In this document: positions 1 to 7,128 of the stretch, one piece after another
Position numbering within the stretch: position 1 is the first letter of the stretch
Layout of the letters: each line of letters starts with the position of its first letter
Source: an uncultured bacterium
GTDB lineage: Bacteria > Acidobacteriota > Thermoanaerobaculia > Multivoradales > J023
NCBI GenBank assembly: GCA_937948815.1
Contig: CALFAM010000128.1
Span: 1 to 38,647 of the forward strand
Reading direction: 5' to 3'
DNA: 38,647 bases
The notes under the pieces: model-generated
Told to the model about the DNA's origin: nothing
Seen by the model: only the letters and a program-made list of their open reading frames with translations
The model's database searches: none
Program-made: the position numbers and the translations under genes

Positions 1-89
1 GTAGTTGCCAGCAGCAGAGCCACGGCAGCGAGCAAACGGGCGCCGTGGCCGATGGGAAGGAGGACAGTCCTGGAGTCGTTGTCATTCAT
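1..89 (-). CDS. N-terminus of an exported protein (partial, runs off the window)
   Basis: Only the first 29 codons are present. The reading frame opens with ATG at 87-89 and is preceded by a good GGAGG ribosome binding site about eight bases upstream. The peptide has a short polar start, a basic residue and then an Ala/Leu-rich hydrophobic run (LLAAVALLLA), as in a Sec signal peptide or membrane anchor. It lies 34 bases downstream of the fecR-like gene on the same strand, so it is very likely the third gene of the sigma factor/FecR unit. In such units the third gene is often an outer-membrane receptor or other secreted protein, but nothing here identifies it. Confidence 0.6.
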   Translation of the reverse strand, partial: MNDNDSRTVLLPIGHGARLLAAVALLLAT

Positions 90-123
90 GCTGTTGCCTC
101 CGTGCCAGCGATGTGGTCAGTGA

Positions 124-1224
124 TCAGCCGCTGGCGCTGCCCACCCTGTTGTTCCGCGTGTCTTCTAGGTCACCATCCTCGCTGTCGCCGAGGATGGTGA
201 CCATGCCGTGGTCGAGCTCGAAGTCGAGTGCGTTGGTACGCATCACCATGGCCAGGGCTTCTTCGAGCTCCATCCCTTGGATGGGTGGTCCGTTCAGCTC
301 CCAGCTTCTGGCTTGGCCGGCGAGATCCTGGCTGCCGTAGCTCACGGTCCAGCCGCTCTCGTGTGACAGCCAGTCGAGGAACTCTGCCAGAGAGGCGCCA
401 TCCAGCTCGAAGCCCGGTCCGATACGCGTTGTCCACGCCCAGGTCGGGTCGTAGGGCTCGATCGGGCTGCGGGTCGTCCCACCTTCGGGATCGAGTACCA
501 GGGCGGTTCCGCCGGGCGCGCGGTGGAGATCGGTACCGTGCTCGACCTCGACCTCGCCGTCGCGAACCGCAACCCGCAGGCTCTGCTCCTCGAGGCGCAC
601 GGTGAACCGTGTTCCGATGTCTCGCGCTGTGCCGAATGGCGTCACGACTGCCAGGGCATGGGGTGTCGCTGGAATCTCTGCGCCATCAGTGTCGACATAC
701 AGCGCGCCGCGCGCGAGCGTGACCGTGTCGAGACCGGCGATGCGCAATTCAGTCTTGGTGTCGAGGCGAACTTCGATACCGCGTACGACGCTGACCCCAT
801 CCTCGAGCCGTAGTCCTACGCGCCCCTGACCGGTCTGAATACGTTCGTCCGAGCGGATGGTGTCACCAGCGTTCAGCACGCGGGCTACGGAGTTCTCGGC
901 TGCGCCAAGGTTGAGGACTTGGCCTTCGACCGTGGTTACGGTGGCGACCGTGGTCGGGGTGATGTGTGTTTCGGTCGATCCCGTCCGGCTCAGGAGCAGC
1001 CAGGCCGCGAGGACCGCGATCGTGATGCCGGCAGCGAGGGCCAGGATTGGATAGCGGTGCTGCCCGCGCCTCTCCGCCAGCGACTCGTGCCAGGCGGCGT
1101 GAACGCTCGCTCTGACTCGCTCCCGTCGTCGCGCGTCGGGCTCGTCACGCGTTGCACGCAAGAGCATCGCGACCGGGTCGACCGCGTGGGGGTCGGGGCG
1201 CTCGGGTGATTGTTGATGGTCCAT
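124..1224 (-). CDS. FecR-family anti-sigma/membrane regulator with C-terminal STN-like domain
   Basis: A 366-residue single-pass membrane protein. Residues 1-58 are a charged cytoplasmic part, residues 59-79 a hydrophobic segment (ILALAAGITIAVLAAWLLL), and the rest lies outside the inner membrane. Residues about 95-260 carry the beta-rich FecR domain: VEGQV at the start, then an AGDTI...GRVGLRLEDG stretch and a FGTARDIGTRFTVR stretch. Residues about 275-350 resemble the STN (secretin/TonB short N-terminal) fold, with LAEFLDWLSHESGW and LEEALAMVM helices. FecR proteins relay a signal from an outer-membrane partner to an ECF sigma factor. The gene follows the sigma gene by about 70 bases. The ATG at 1222-1224 is preceded by GGAAAGAG. 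The family call is firm; the signal sensed is unknown. Confidence 0.85.
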   Translation of the reverse strand: MDHQQSPERPDPHAVDPVAMLLRATRDEPDARRRERVRASVHAAWHESLAERRGQHRYPILALAAGITIAVLAAWLLLSRTGSTETHITPTTVATVTTVEGQVLNLGAAENSVARVLNAGDTIRSDERIQTGQGRVGLRLEDGVSVVRGIEVRLDTKTELRIAGLDTVTLARGALYVDTDGAEIPATPHALAVVTPFGTARDIGTRFTVRLEEQSLRVAVRDGEVEVEHGTDLHRAPGGTALVLDPEGGTTRSPIEPYDPTWAWTTRIGPGFELDGASLAEFLDWLSHESGWTVSYGSQDLAGQARSWELNGPPIQGMELEEALAMVMRTNALDFELDHGMVTILGDSEDGDLEDTRNNRVGSASG

Positions 1225-1294
1225 GGTCTCTTTCCAAATGTATCGTCAATTCACTTGCTAAATCGATCAATTCGTTTCCGATATCTGCTTCCGG

Positions 1295-1930
1295 TCAACC
1301 ATTTCCGGTCAAGGGGCGTACGTCGTTGCTGAGCTTTGGGTCGTCCAGAGCCCCTTCGTCCCGTGAAAACATCGTACGGAATGCCTGGCGCGCGCGTGTA
1401 AGCAATGACTCGGCAGCCTTGGCTCCGATGTCCAGGCGGGCTGCGATCTCACGGACCGGCAAATCTTCCAGGTACTTCCAAGCCAAGGCTCGGCCGTAGT
1501 GGCTCGGGAGCCGGTCGAGTGCGGCACGCACCCGCGAACGGAGATCGTCGTGCCGTAATGCAGCGTCAGGCTGATCACTGTCCGGAGCGGCCAGAGAGGC
1601 CAGCGCGGCCTCCAATGCGTCTGATTCGCCCGTGATCTCGAGTTGGTGCTTCTTCCGTCGGCGGAAGACTGCGCTGATCTCGTGTCGGCAGAACGTGCAA
1701 AGCCACGTAAACAAGGCTGCTTCGCCACGAAAGGTGGCGAGCTTGCGGGTGGCTTGGATCAGTGTTGCTTGCACGACATCCTCTGCTAGGTCTGCGTCGT
1801 AGCCGAGACGGCTCATCGCGAAACGGAAAAGTGCCGGGAATTGGCGGTCGAAGAACTGCGCAAATGCAGCTTCATCGCCTCGTAACATGAGGCGTACCAG
1901 CTCTCGATCGTCGTAATCTTCCTTCGCCAT
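1295..1930 (-). CDS. ECF-type RNA polymerase sigma factor (sigma-70 family)
   Basis: A 211-residue protein of typical ECF length. Region 2 lies at about residues 10-90: the DAFAQFFDRQFPALFRFA-like helix, then DLAEDVVQATLIQA, then the promoter-melting helix with FTWLCTFCRHE. Region 4 lies at about 125-190: LDRLPSHYGRALAWKYLEDLPVREIAARL followed by the recognition helix IGAKAAESLLTRARQAFR. Between them is an acidic linker. No extra C-terminal domain is present. It is the first gene of a minus-strand unit with the FecR-like gene, so it is probably held inactive by that protein and may control its own unit. The ribosome binding site is weak (AGAG close to the ATG). Confidence 0.92.
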   Translation of the reverse strand: MAKEDYDDRELVRLMLRGDEAAFAQFFDRQFPALFRFAMSRLGYDADLAEDVVQATLIQATRKLATFRGEAALFTWLCTFCRHEISAVFRRRKKHQLEITGESDALEAALASLAAPDSDQPDAALRHDDLRSRVRAALDRLPSHYGRALAWKYLEDLPVREIAARLDIGAKAAESLLTRARQAFRTMFSRDEGALDDPKLSNDVRPLTGNG

Positions 1931-2138
1931 GGGCTCTATCGTGCCACGTCCGTGTGTTGGAGGCAGCCAGTCGCTGAGATCCTTCGCGTGGGCCTCGGCA
2001 TCGTCTGTTGATGGTACCTCCGCTCCACACGGCTTTTGCCTCGCTTGCCATGGTCGGCGTCCAAGGTGGTAAGGTGGTAGCGCGAGTCAAGCCGCCGGGT
2101 TGCCGGCGACAAGTAGTTCTGATTTCGAGGGTGTCATC

Positions 2139-3812
2139 GTGGCAGGGACACGGGTATTTCCGAATGCGCTCGAGCTTCGTGCGGCAGCTGCACGATTGAG
2201 CTTCGAGAAGATCGACCGGGATCACGGCGCCGCGCAGACGAAGCTCCGGCCGCTGTTGTCGCATATCCGACAGAATCTGTTCTCGTCTGGACTCAATGTC
2301 CAGGCGCTGAAACGAGCTTGCGGTGTGCGCGATAATTCCGTATCGACCGCCTTTGGGCGTGCGATCGGCATGCCGCCGCGCCCCTACATCGAGGCGCGCC
2401 GCCTGGAGACAGCCGAGCGGCTCCTGATGGACACGGCCCTCCCCGTTCACCAGATCGGTGAGCTGGTCGGATTCTCGAGTGAGGCGGTCTTCTACCGCGC
2501 CTTTCGTCGCTGGCGGGGGGAGGCTCCGCGTGAGTTTCGTCAACGCTCGCAGGCCGGCTCCGAGTCCGCGGCGGCTGAAGGGCTGAGACCCGAGGCGGTT
2601 CAGCGCGCTCTGCGCGGGCGTGCGAGCACGGATGAGACCGAGGCGTTGATCGCTGGTCTCACCGCCGTTGCCCGCGAAGGCCACGAACACGCAGCGTGCA
2701 GTGACCCGACGGGGGCTGGCAACGAAGATGCCGAGGCTTTGTGGGCCACGATTCGTAGCCTCGATCCGCGGGCGCAGCGCAAGCGCGTCCGCTCGCTGAG
2801 GCGGCTTCGTGCCGACCTTGCAGAGCTGTTGTTCGAGAAGAGCCGCACGGAAGGTCGAGACAATCGCCCGCACGGTGTGCACATCGCCCAACTCGCGGTC
2901 GAGTGCCTCTACCCAGGCGGCCGCGCGCTCGATGACGCAGATCCAGCTGAGCTGGCGGTACTCCGCGCCCGCGCCTGGGCATGGTTGGCGAATGCCCATC
3001 GTTTGGCCGCGGACCTGGTCGAAGCCGACAAGGCGATGACAGTTGCCTGCCGAACCCTTCCCGCAGATGCCCCTGGTGAGAGCGCTGCCGAGGTTCTCGA
3101 GCTCTTGAGCACGCTCCGGTACTTCCAAGGCCAGCTGGACCAGGCGCTCGACGCCGTCGAGCGTGCCGAAGTACGGATCGAAGGCCTCCGCTTACCCGCG
3201 CAGTCCGCCAGGCTCCTCACCCAGCGCGCGACGCTGGCACTGGACCTCGGCCGTCCCGAAGAGACCATCCAGGCCGCAACATCGGCGCTGTGGACCCTGA
3301 CGCGCGAGCCGCATACCTACTTGGAATTCATCGCCTACCAACGGTTGATTGGCGCCTACCTGCAGGTCGACCGGACACAGGATGCGATGGCCCTATTGCC
3401 TGCGGGAAGAAGGCTTGCCGTCGAGATCGGAGGTGGCTATCCGTTGCGTCACCACCGTTGGCTCGAGGGGCTGATCAGCCTCGCATTGGCGTCGTACGGT
3501 GACGCCGAAGCGGTGTTGAGAGAGTTGCTCGACGAGTTCATGGCCGCCGGCGAGAGCTTCAGCGTGGCGTTGATCACGCTCGACTTGGCGGTCCTCTATG
3601 CCGAGTGCGGCAGCACGCACCAGTCCTTGAAGGCATGCTCGCATGCCCTCCCACTGCTGCAGGGTTTTGGTGCCCACCGCGAGGCCATGCGCGCAGTTCG
3701 CGTCCTGCACGAGATCGTGGCCAAGCAGGTGATTGAGACAGAAGCGTTGCGTGACCTACGGACCCGCCTCGACCGTTCCAAGAACTTCTTTTCGGTACAG
3801 CACAGCAAGTAG
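2139..3812 (+). CDS. AraC-type HTH regulator with a long helical (TPR-like) C-terminal region
   Basis: About 557 residues. The first 40 residues are a short leader. An AraC/XylS helix-turn-helix domain covers about 35-135: a first HTH (LNVQALKRACGVRDNSVSTAFGRAIG) and a second with the family signature around IGELVGFSSEAVFYRAFRRWRGEAPREFR. The remaining 420 residues are Ala/Leu/Glu-rich paired helices that look like tetratricopeptide-type repeats, for example the stretch RYFQGQLDQALDAVERAEV. In classic AraC proteins the DNA-binding domain is C-terminal, so the order is reversed. The start is chosen at GTG 2139 because GAGGG lies seven bases upstream; a TTG at 2100 would add 13 residues. The gene is divergent from the sigma factor gene, with about 200 bases between. 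Its target is unknown. Confidence 0.8.
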   Translation: MAGTRVFPNALELRAAAARLSFEKIDRDHGAAQTKLRPLLSHIRQNLFSSGLNVQALKRACGVRDNSVSTAFGRAIGMPPRPYIEARRLETAERLLMDTALPVHQIGELVGFSSEAVFYRAFRRWRGEAPREFRQRSQAGSESAAAEGLRPEAVQRALRGRASTDETEALIAGLTAVAREGHEHAACSDPTGAGNEDAEALWATIRSLDPRAQRKRVRSLRRLRADLAELLFEKSRTEGRDNRPHGVHIAQLAVECLYPGGRALDDADPAELAVLRARAWAWLANAHRLAADLVEADKAMTVACRTLPADAPGESAAEVLELLSTLRYFQGQLDQALDAVERAEVRIEGLRLPAQSARLLTQRATLALDLGRPEETIQAATSALWTLTREPHTYLEFIAYQRLIGAYLQVDRTQDAMALLPAGRRLAVEIGGGYPLRHHRWLEGLISLALASYGDAEAVLRELLDEFMAAGESFSVALITLDLAVLYAECGSTHQSLKACSHALPLLQGFGAHREAMRAVRVLHEIVAKQVIETEALRDLRTRLDRSKNFFSVQHSK

Positions 3813-3912
3813 CCTCTCCAGAATGAGGTCCACCCCGGAACGTAGGGCGAGCCCCTCGATCCGCCGAGACATGTTGCCGCAAGGGCGAATGCCCTGATCG
3901 ACAGCGACCGCT

Positions 3913-3959
3913 CCAAGCTGCCGCTCCGTTCGGTTTGTCCCAGGGGAGAGGCAGCTTGG
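3913..3959. repeat. Perfect 10-bp inverted repeat
   Basis: CCAAGCTGCC at 3913-3922 is exactly complementary to GGCAGCTTGG at 3950-3959. The spacer is 27 bases. It lies about 100 bases beyond the stop of the AraC-type regulator. No U-run follows on either strand, so it is not a textbook intrinsic terminator. Confidence 0.7.
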
Positions 3960-4001
3960 CGCGTCGATCGTTGTCAGCGCGCGCTTACGAGGCAGCACGG
4001 T

Positions 4002-4030
4002 TGCAAACGAGCGTCCGGTCGCTGTTTGCA
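4002..4030. repeat. Bulged 11-bp hairpin
   Basis: TGCAAAC (4002-4008) pairs with GTTTGCA (4024-4030), and AGCG (4010-4013) with CGCT (4020-4023). There is one unpaired G at 4009 and a six-base loop. The hairpin is AT-richer at its base than its surroundings and has no U-tract. Confidence 0.65.
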
Positions 4031-4170
4031 GCGTGTGCCTGCGTCTTGCTTCCGGTTCGTCCTGACATCACGATGTAGCGGGGCACGTCGTCCCTCAGTC
4101 GTTTCGCCAGCCAGCCGCTGGCGACTCAATGTGATGCTGTCCGACACCGTCAAGGGGCGCGGATTCCGAG

Positions 4171-4458
4171 TCAGCCGAAGATGTCGGCGCCGGCGACGAT
4201 ACCGTTCGGGGGATTGATCGCCGTCGACGGCTGGGACGCGTCACTTTCGACTTGACCCGTGGCTTGGGCTGCAGCGCGATCACAGTCTGTGAGGCACACG
4301 CTCTCCTGAATCTGCTTCCACATTCCGTCAAAGAACGAGATAACACGCTCGAGTGCCCCTGCCGGTGAGGGGATGGTGGGCTCGGCGGCCATGATGGGGG
4401 TGGAGGTCGCGAGGAACAGGGCGGCGGCCATCAAAACGATCAGGCTATTCTTGTGCAT
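4171..4458 (-). CDS. Small exported protein of unknown function
   Basis: A 95-residue protein. It begins MHKNSLIVLMAAALFLATS, a typical Sec signal peptide, with a likely cleavage after the Ala-x-Ala at residues 23-25. The mature part is about 70 residues, Pro- and Ser-rich at both ends, with one amphipathic helix and a CLTDC pair of cysteines that could form a short disulfide loop. The ribosome binding site (AGGAGAAGGAAG) is strong and well placed, which argues for a real gene despite the small size. It follows the lipid kinase gene on the same strand after about 160 bases. No family was recognised. Confidence 0.7.
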   Translation of the reverse strand: MHKNSLIVLMAAALFLATSTPIMAAEPTIPSPAGALERVISFFDGMWKQIQESVCLTDCDRAAAQATGQVESDASQPSTAINPPNGIVAGADIFG

Positions 4459-4621
4459 GTCTCTTCCTTCTCCTGGTGGGTGTGTCCCGTCAAAAGCGCT
4501 GTAGGGTCAGCGCGGATTCAGATTCCATCTTGCTCAGCGTAGCGTTCCAGTGCAGTCAAAAACTACAGTTGAAATGCAGGTATTGAAGAGTTTGGCCGCA
4601 AACGCACCCTGATTTTGCCTC

Positions 4622-5623
4622 TCAGGCGGCAACCAACAAGGCGTTGCGGTGAAGCAAAAAGGTGGCGCTCGGGGCGAACAAGGACTCGCCATCGAGATCG
4701 AAAGGCGGCCTGGCGTTGCGGAGTTCGTTGCAGTCATGGCGGGAATCCTCCGGCCGGTCTCGAGCGGCAGGAATGCGTGGCTCGACCCGCAGCGCTCGGC
4801 CGCGGAAAACGTGAACAAACGGCAGCCGAACATGACTGCCGCGAAGGAACTGGGGAAGTCGCATCGGCAAGGTCCAACGCGGCACAGGCGGGACGACGAC
4901 GAGGTCCGCCAACCCATCATCAACCACCGCATCGGGCGCGACACGCATGCCGCCGCCGAACATCGGACCGTTGGCAAAGGCGGCGACGAAGAGCGGTCCG
5001 TCATGAACCAGACGATCGTCGAGCCAGAGGCGCCAAGCGTGGGGTCGATAGCGCAGCAATGTCCGGATCGTCACCCATAGATAGGTCAGAGCGCTGCGTC
5101 GGGAGACGGCGTTGACGGCCTGGCCGACGGCACCGGACATTCCGATCGAAGCGATATTGATGACAAATCGAGGGGGCGCTTGTTCCCCCGTCACGCCGAT
5201 GACATCAATCGTGCGCGGTGACGCGGTCAGGGCATGGGAGAGCGCATCGTGGGGTTCGGTCGGAATGCCCAGAGCGCGTGCAAAGTCACTTCCGGTCCCG
5301 GCAGGGACCAGGCCGAAAGCCGCGCGTGTGCCGATGCTCGAAGCCAGGAGTCGGTTGGCGACCAGGTGGGCCGTCCCGTCGCCGCCGACCGCGACCACCC
5401 GCTCGACATCGTCGGTAAGCGAACGATCGAGGGCGCCTTCGGCAGATTCCGCATCGGAAGGCATCACGATTCGGGCATGCGTGATGCTTGGGTGACTGCG
5501 CAGCACCTGTTGCCAGACGCGGCCTGCACGCCCCCCCGCCGCGGTCGGATTGACGTAGACCACGAGCCTCGCCTGTTCGGCTTCCGGTGGTGGGCTGGAC
5601 ACCCAGCCGCTTTTTTGCATCAT
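4622..5623 (-). CDS. Diacylglycerol kinase-family lipid kinase (YegS/DagK-like)
   Basis: A 333-residue protein. The ATP-binding catalytic domain is N-terminal: VNPTAAGG at about 24-31, the nucleotide-binding GGDGT at 80-84, and GTGSDFARALG at 109-119 (commonly GTxNDFAR in the family). The C-terminal beta domain has NIASIGMSGAVG and FANGPMFGGGMRVAPDA, and ends with the FDLDGE motif. The enzyme should phosphorylate a membrane lipid such as diacylglycerol or a related lipid at the cytoplasmic membrane. About 25 residues rich in Arg, Asp and Pro sit just before FDLDGE, longer than I expect for this loop; the frame is intact through them. The gene is divergent from the glycosyltransferase gene. 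Confidence 0.88.
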   Translation of the reverse strand: MMQKSGWVSSPPPEAEQARLVVYVNPTAAGGRAGRVWQQVLRSHPSITHARIVMPSDAESAEGALDRSLTDDVERVVAVGGDGTAHLVANRLLASSIGTRAAFGLVPAGTGSDFARALGIPTEPHDALSHALTASPRTIDVIGVTGEQAPPRFVINIASIGMSGAVGQAVNAVSRRSALTYLWVTIRTLLRYRPHAWRLWLDDRLVHDGPLFVAAFANGPMFGGGMRVAPDAVVDDGLADLVVVPPVPRWTLPMRLPQFLRGSHVRLPFVHVFRGRALRVEPRIPAARDRPEDSRHDCNELRNARPPFDLDGESLFAPSATFLLHRNALLVAA

Positions 5624-5649
5624 CCAATAACTCTACCGCGTCGGTTGAA

Positions 5650-5669
5650 TACGGACTCCAAGGTCCGTA
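5650..5669. promoter_or_regulatory. Inverted repeat in a divergent promoter region
   Basis: TACGGAC (5650-5656) and GTCCGTA (5663-5669) form a perfect 7-bp inverted repeat with a six-base centre. It lies 27 bases upstream of the lipid kinase start and in the leader region of the glycosyltransferase gene. On the minus strand it falls between a TTGATT and a TATTCA spaced 18 bases apart, a weak -35/-10 candidate pair, so it could be an operator. The promoter reading is inference. Confidence 0.35.
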
Positions 5670-5826
5670 AATCAACGAGATTTGCGTCCCGATCTCGATG
5701 CCTTCGCTCCCGCCCATCTCACCGAAAATCGGTTGGATTCGCGACGACTCCGGTGAGCAAGCCGGGCTAGTCGGTAAGATCCGACGAGTTCCCGAACGTT
5801 TCCCTATCGTCACCGCGAGGTCGCTC

Positions 5827-7128
5827 TTGTCCGCCCCACACACACCCGAAACCGACCCTCGTCCGCGCCAGAACCCCTCTAGCGCTTCGGTCCTCGATCA
5901 TGCCTTTGTTTCCTGGCGGGCCACACCCCTCTCCTGGCATGCCGGTGCGCTCGTCGCCCTCGTGCTGCTCGCCGTCGTGCGGTACGCCGATCTACTGGTC
6001 TACCCGGAGGCTTGGATCGACGAGTCCATCTATCAGGATGGCTTTCGAGAGCTTCAGGCGGGGCGTTCGCCATACTCGCATCCGGGCTTTTACTACCCAC
6101 CGATCTTCGCTCATGGTGGCGCGTGGTTGCTCGCCTTGATCGGCGAAGGCCCCGAACGCCTGCTCTTTCGCGGGCTCAATCTCATCGGCCTGGTCTGGAT
6201 CGCCTGGCTGGCTGCTGGGTGGATCCCGGAGCCTCGCCGAGACCCAGCGCGTGGCTTTCTCGTCCGGCTCGTGGCTGCCGCGCTCCTTGTGGTCACGCCG
6301 GTCGGTGTCTTCTTCGGCTTCAAGGTCGGCAACATCTCCTTCGCGATTGTGTCCCTGGTACTGGCGGGGGTCTGTCTATTCCCGTACCGACCTATCGTGA
6401 GCGGCGTGCTGCTCGGGCTGAGCGTCGTGCTCAAACCCGTGGCGCCCGTCGCCATTGCTTTGCTCTTTGCGCACCCGCCCGGCGCCCAAACGGCGCGAAA
6501 TGGACGTCTCGCGGCAGTCGTGGCGGGGGCGACCGCGGCCCTCTTGTCCCTGCCCTTTCTCGATGAGTTGGGGGCGCTGCTCTCCCAACACCTGTCGACT
6601 CTGGTGCAGGGGCGAATCCTCTCGAGCTACAGGGTGCTGCAGCTGCTGGGACTCCCGTTCGGTCGGGCGACGATTTTTGCCGCGCTCACCGCCCTGTTGA
6701 TGCTGCTGATGTGGCGGCGCGGCACCAGCCACAGCGCGGTTGTGGTGATCGTGGCGGGCGGCGTGGTGGCGACGGCGCCGGCGATCTGGAGCCACAGCAT
6801 GACGGTCTTCTATCCCGTGCTCGTGATGGCTGCTGTGATTGCCCACAGACACTGGTCTGCGACCCGCGCTGATTTGGCCGCCGAGCCCGTTGCTCCACGC
6901 ACCGAGCCGACGACACCCTCGGCTACGCAGGAGCGAAGCCGTTCAGCTGCGCTCGAGCTGATTCTCGTCGCGCTGGCGCTGATCGCGGTTCTCTATTTCC
7001 AGAGCGGCGGCTTCGATCATCTCGCGAGCACCACACAGTTGATGATGCTGTTGCCCTTGCTGCTCATCCCTCTCCTGTTGGTGGTCTACGTACTGCGAGT
7101 TGCCTCGCGATCGTCTCCTGAGGCGTGA
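5827..7128 (+). CDS. Polytopic membrane glycosyltransferase, GT87/DUF2029-like
   Basis: About 433 residues with roughly ten hydrophobic segments. After the first membrane segment come acidic residues (EAWIDESIYQDG) and then a GRSPYS...GFYYPPIFA stretch. This matches the GT-C fold signature of GT87/DUF2029 mannosyl- or arabinosyltransferase-like proteins, which use polyprenyl-phosphate sugars on the outer face of the membrane. A Lys-Pro (VVLKPVAPVAIALLF) stretch and a long Pro/Thr-rich loop near residue 350 follow. The start is set at TTG 5827 because GAGG lies six bases upstream; an ATG at 5698 would add 43 polar residues but has no ribosome binding site. The stop overlaps the end of rmuC by 43 bases. 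Sugar and acceptor are unknown. Confidence 0.7.
   Translation: MSAPHTPETDPRPRQNPSSASVLDHAFVSWRATPLSWHAGALVALVLLAVVRYADLLVYPEAWIDESIYQDGFRELQAGRSPYSHPGFYYPPIFAHGGAWLLALIGEGPERLLFRGLNLIGLVWIAWLAAGWIPEPRRDPARGFLVRLVAAALLVVTPVGVFFGFKVGNISFAIVSLVLAGVCLFPYRPIVSGVLLGLSVVLKPVAPVAIALLFAHPPGAQTARNGRLAAVVAGATAALLSLPFLDELGALLSQHLSTLVQGRILSSYRVLQLLGLPFGRATIFAALTALLMLLMWRRGTSHSAVVVIVAGGVVATAPAIWSHSMTVFYPVLVMAAVIAHRHWSATRADLAAEPVAPRTEPTTPSATQERSRSAALELILVALALIAVLYFQSGGFDHLASTTQLMMLLPLLLIPLLLVVYVLRVASRSSPEA

Larger units (their letters stand above)
3813..4170. other. 358-base non-coding interval with three inverted repeats
   Basis: No convincing gene lies here. The interval separates the stops of two convergent genes. 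It holds three inverted repeats: a perfect 10-base pair of arms at 3913-3922 and 3950-3959 (27-base loop), a bulged hairpin at 4002-4030, and a 7-bp stem at about 4108-4126. None has a clear U-tract, so they may be Rho-dependent or bidirectional terminator structures, a structured RNA, or a repeat element. A minus-strand frame at 3756-3998 was considered, but it overlaps the end of the regulator gene and has no ribosome binding site. Confidence 0.5.

Noticed and set aside
3756-3998. Minus-strand frame of 80 codons with a helical-looking end
   Set aside because: It overlaps the end of the AraC-type regulator gene, has no ribosome binding site and its first half is not protein-like.
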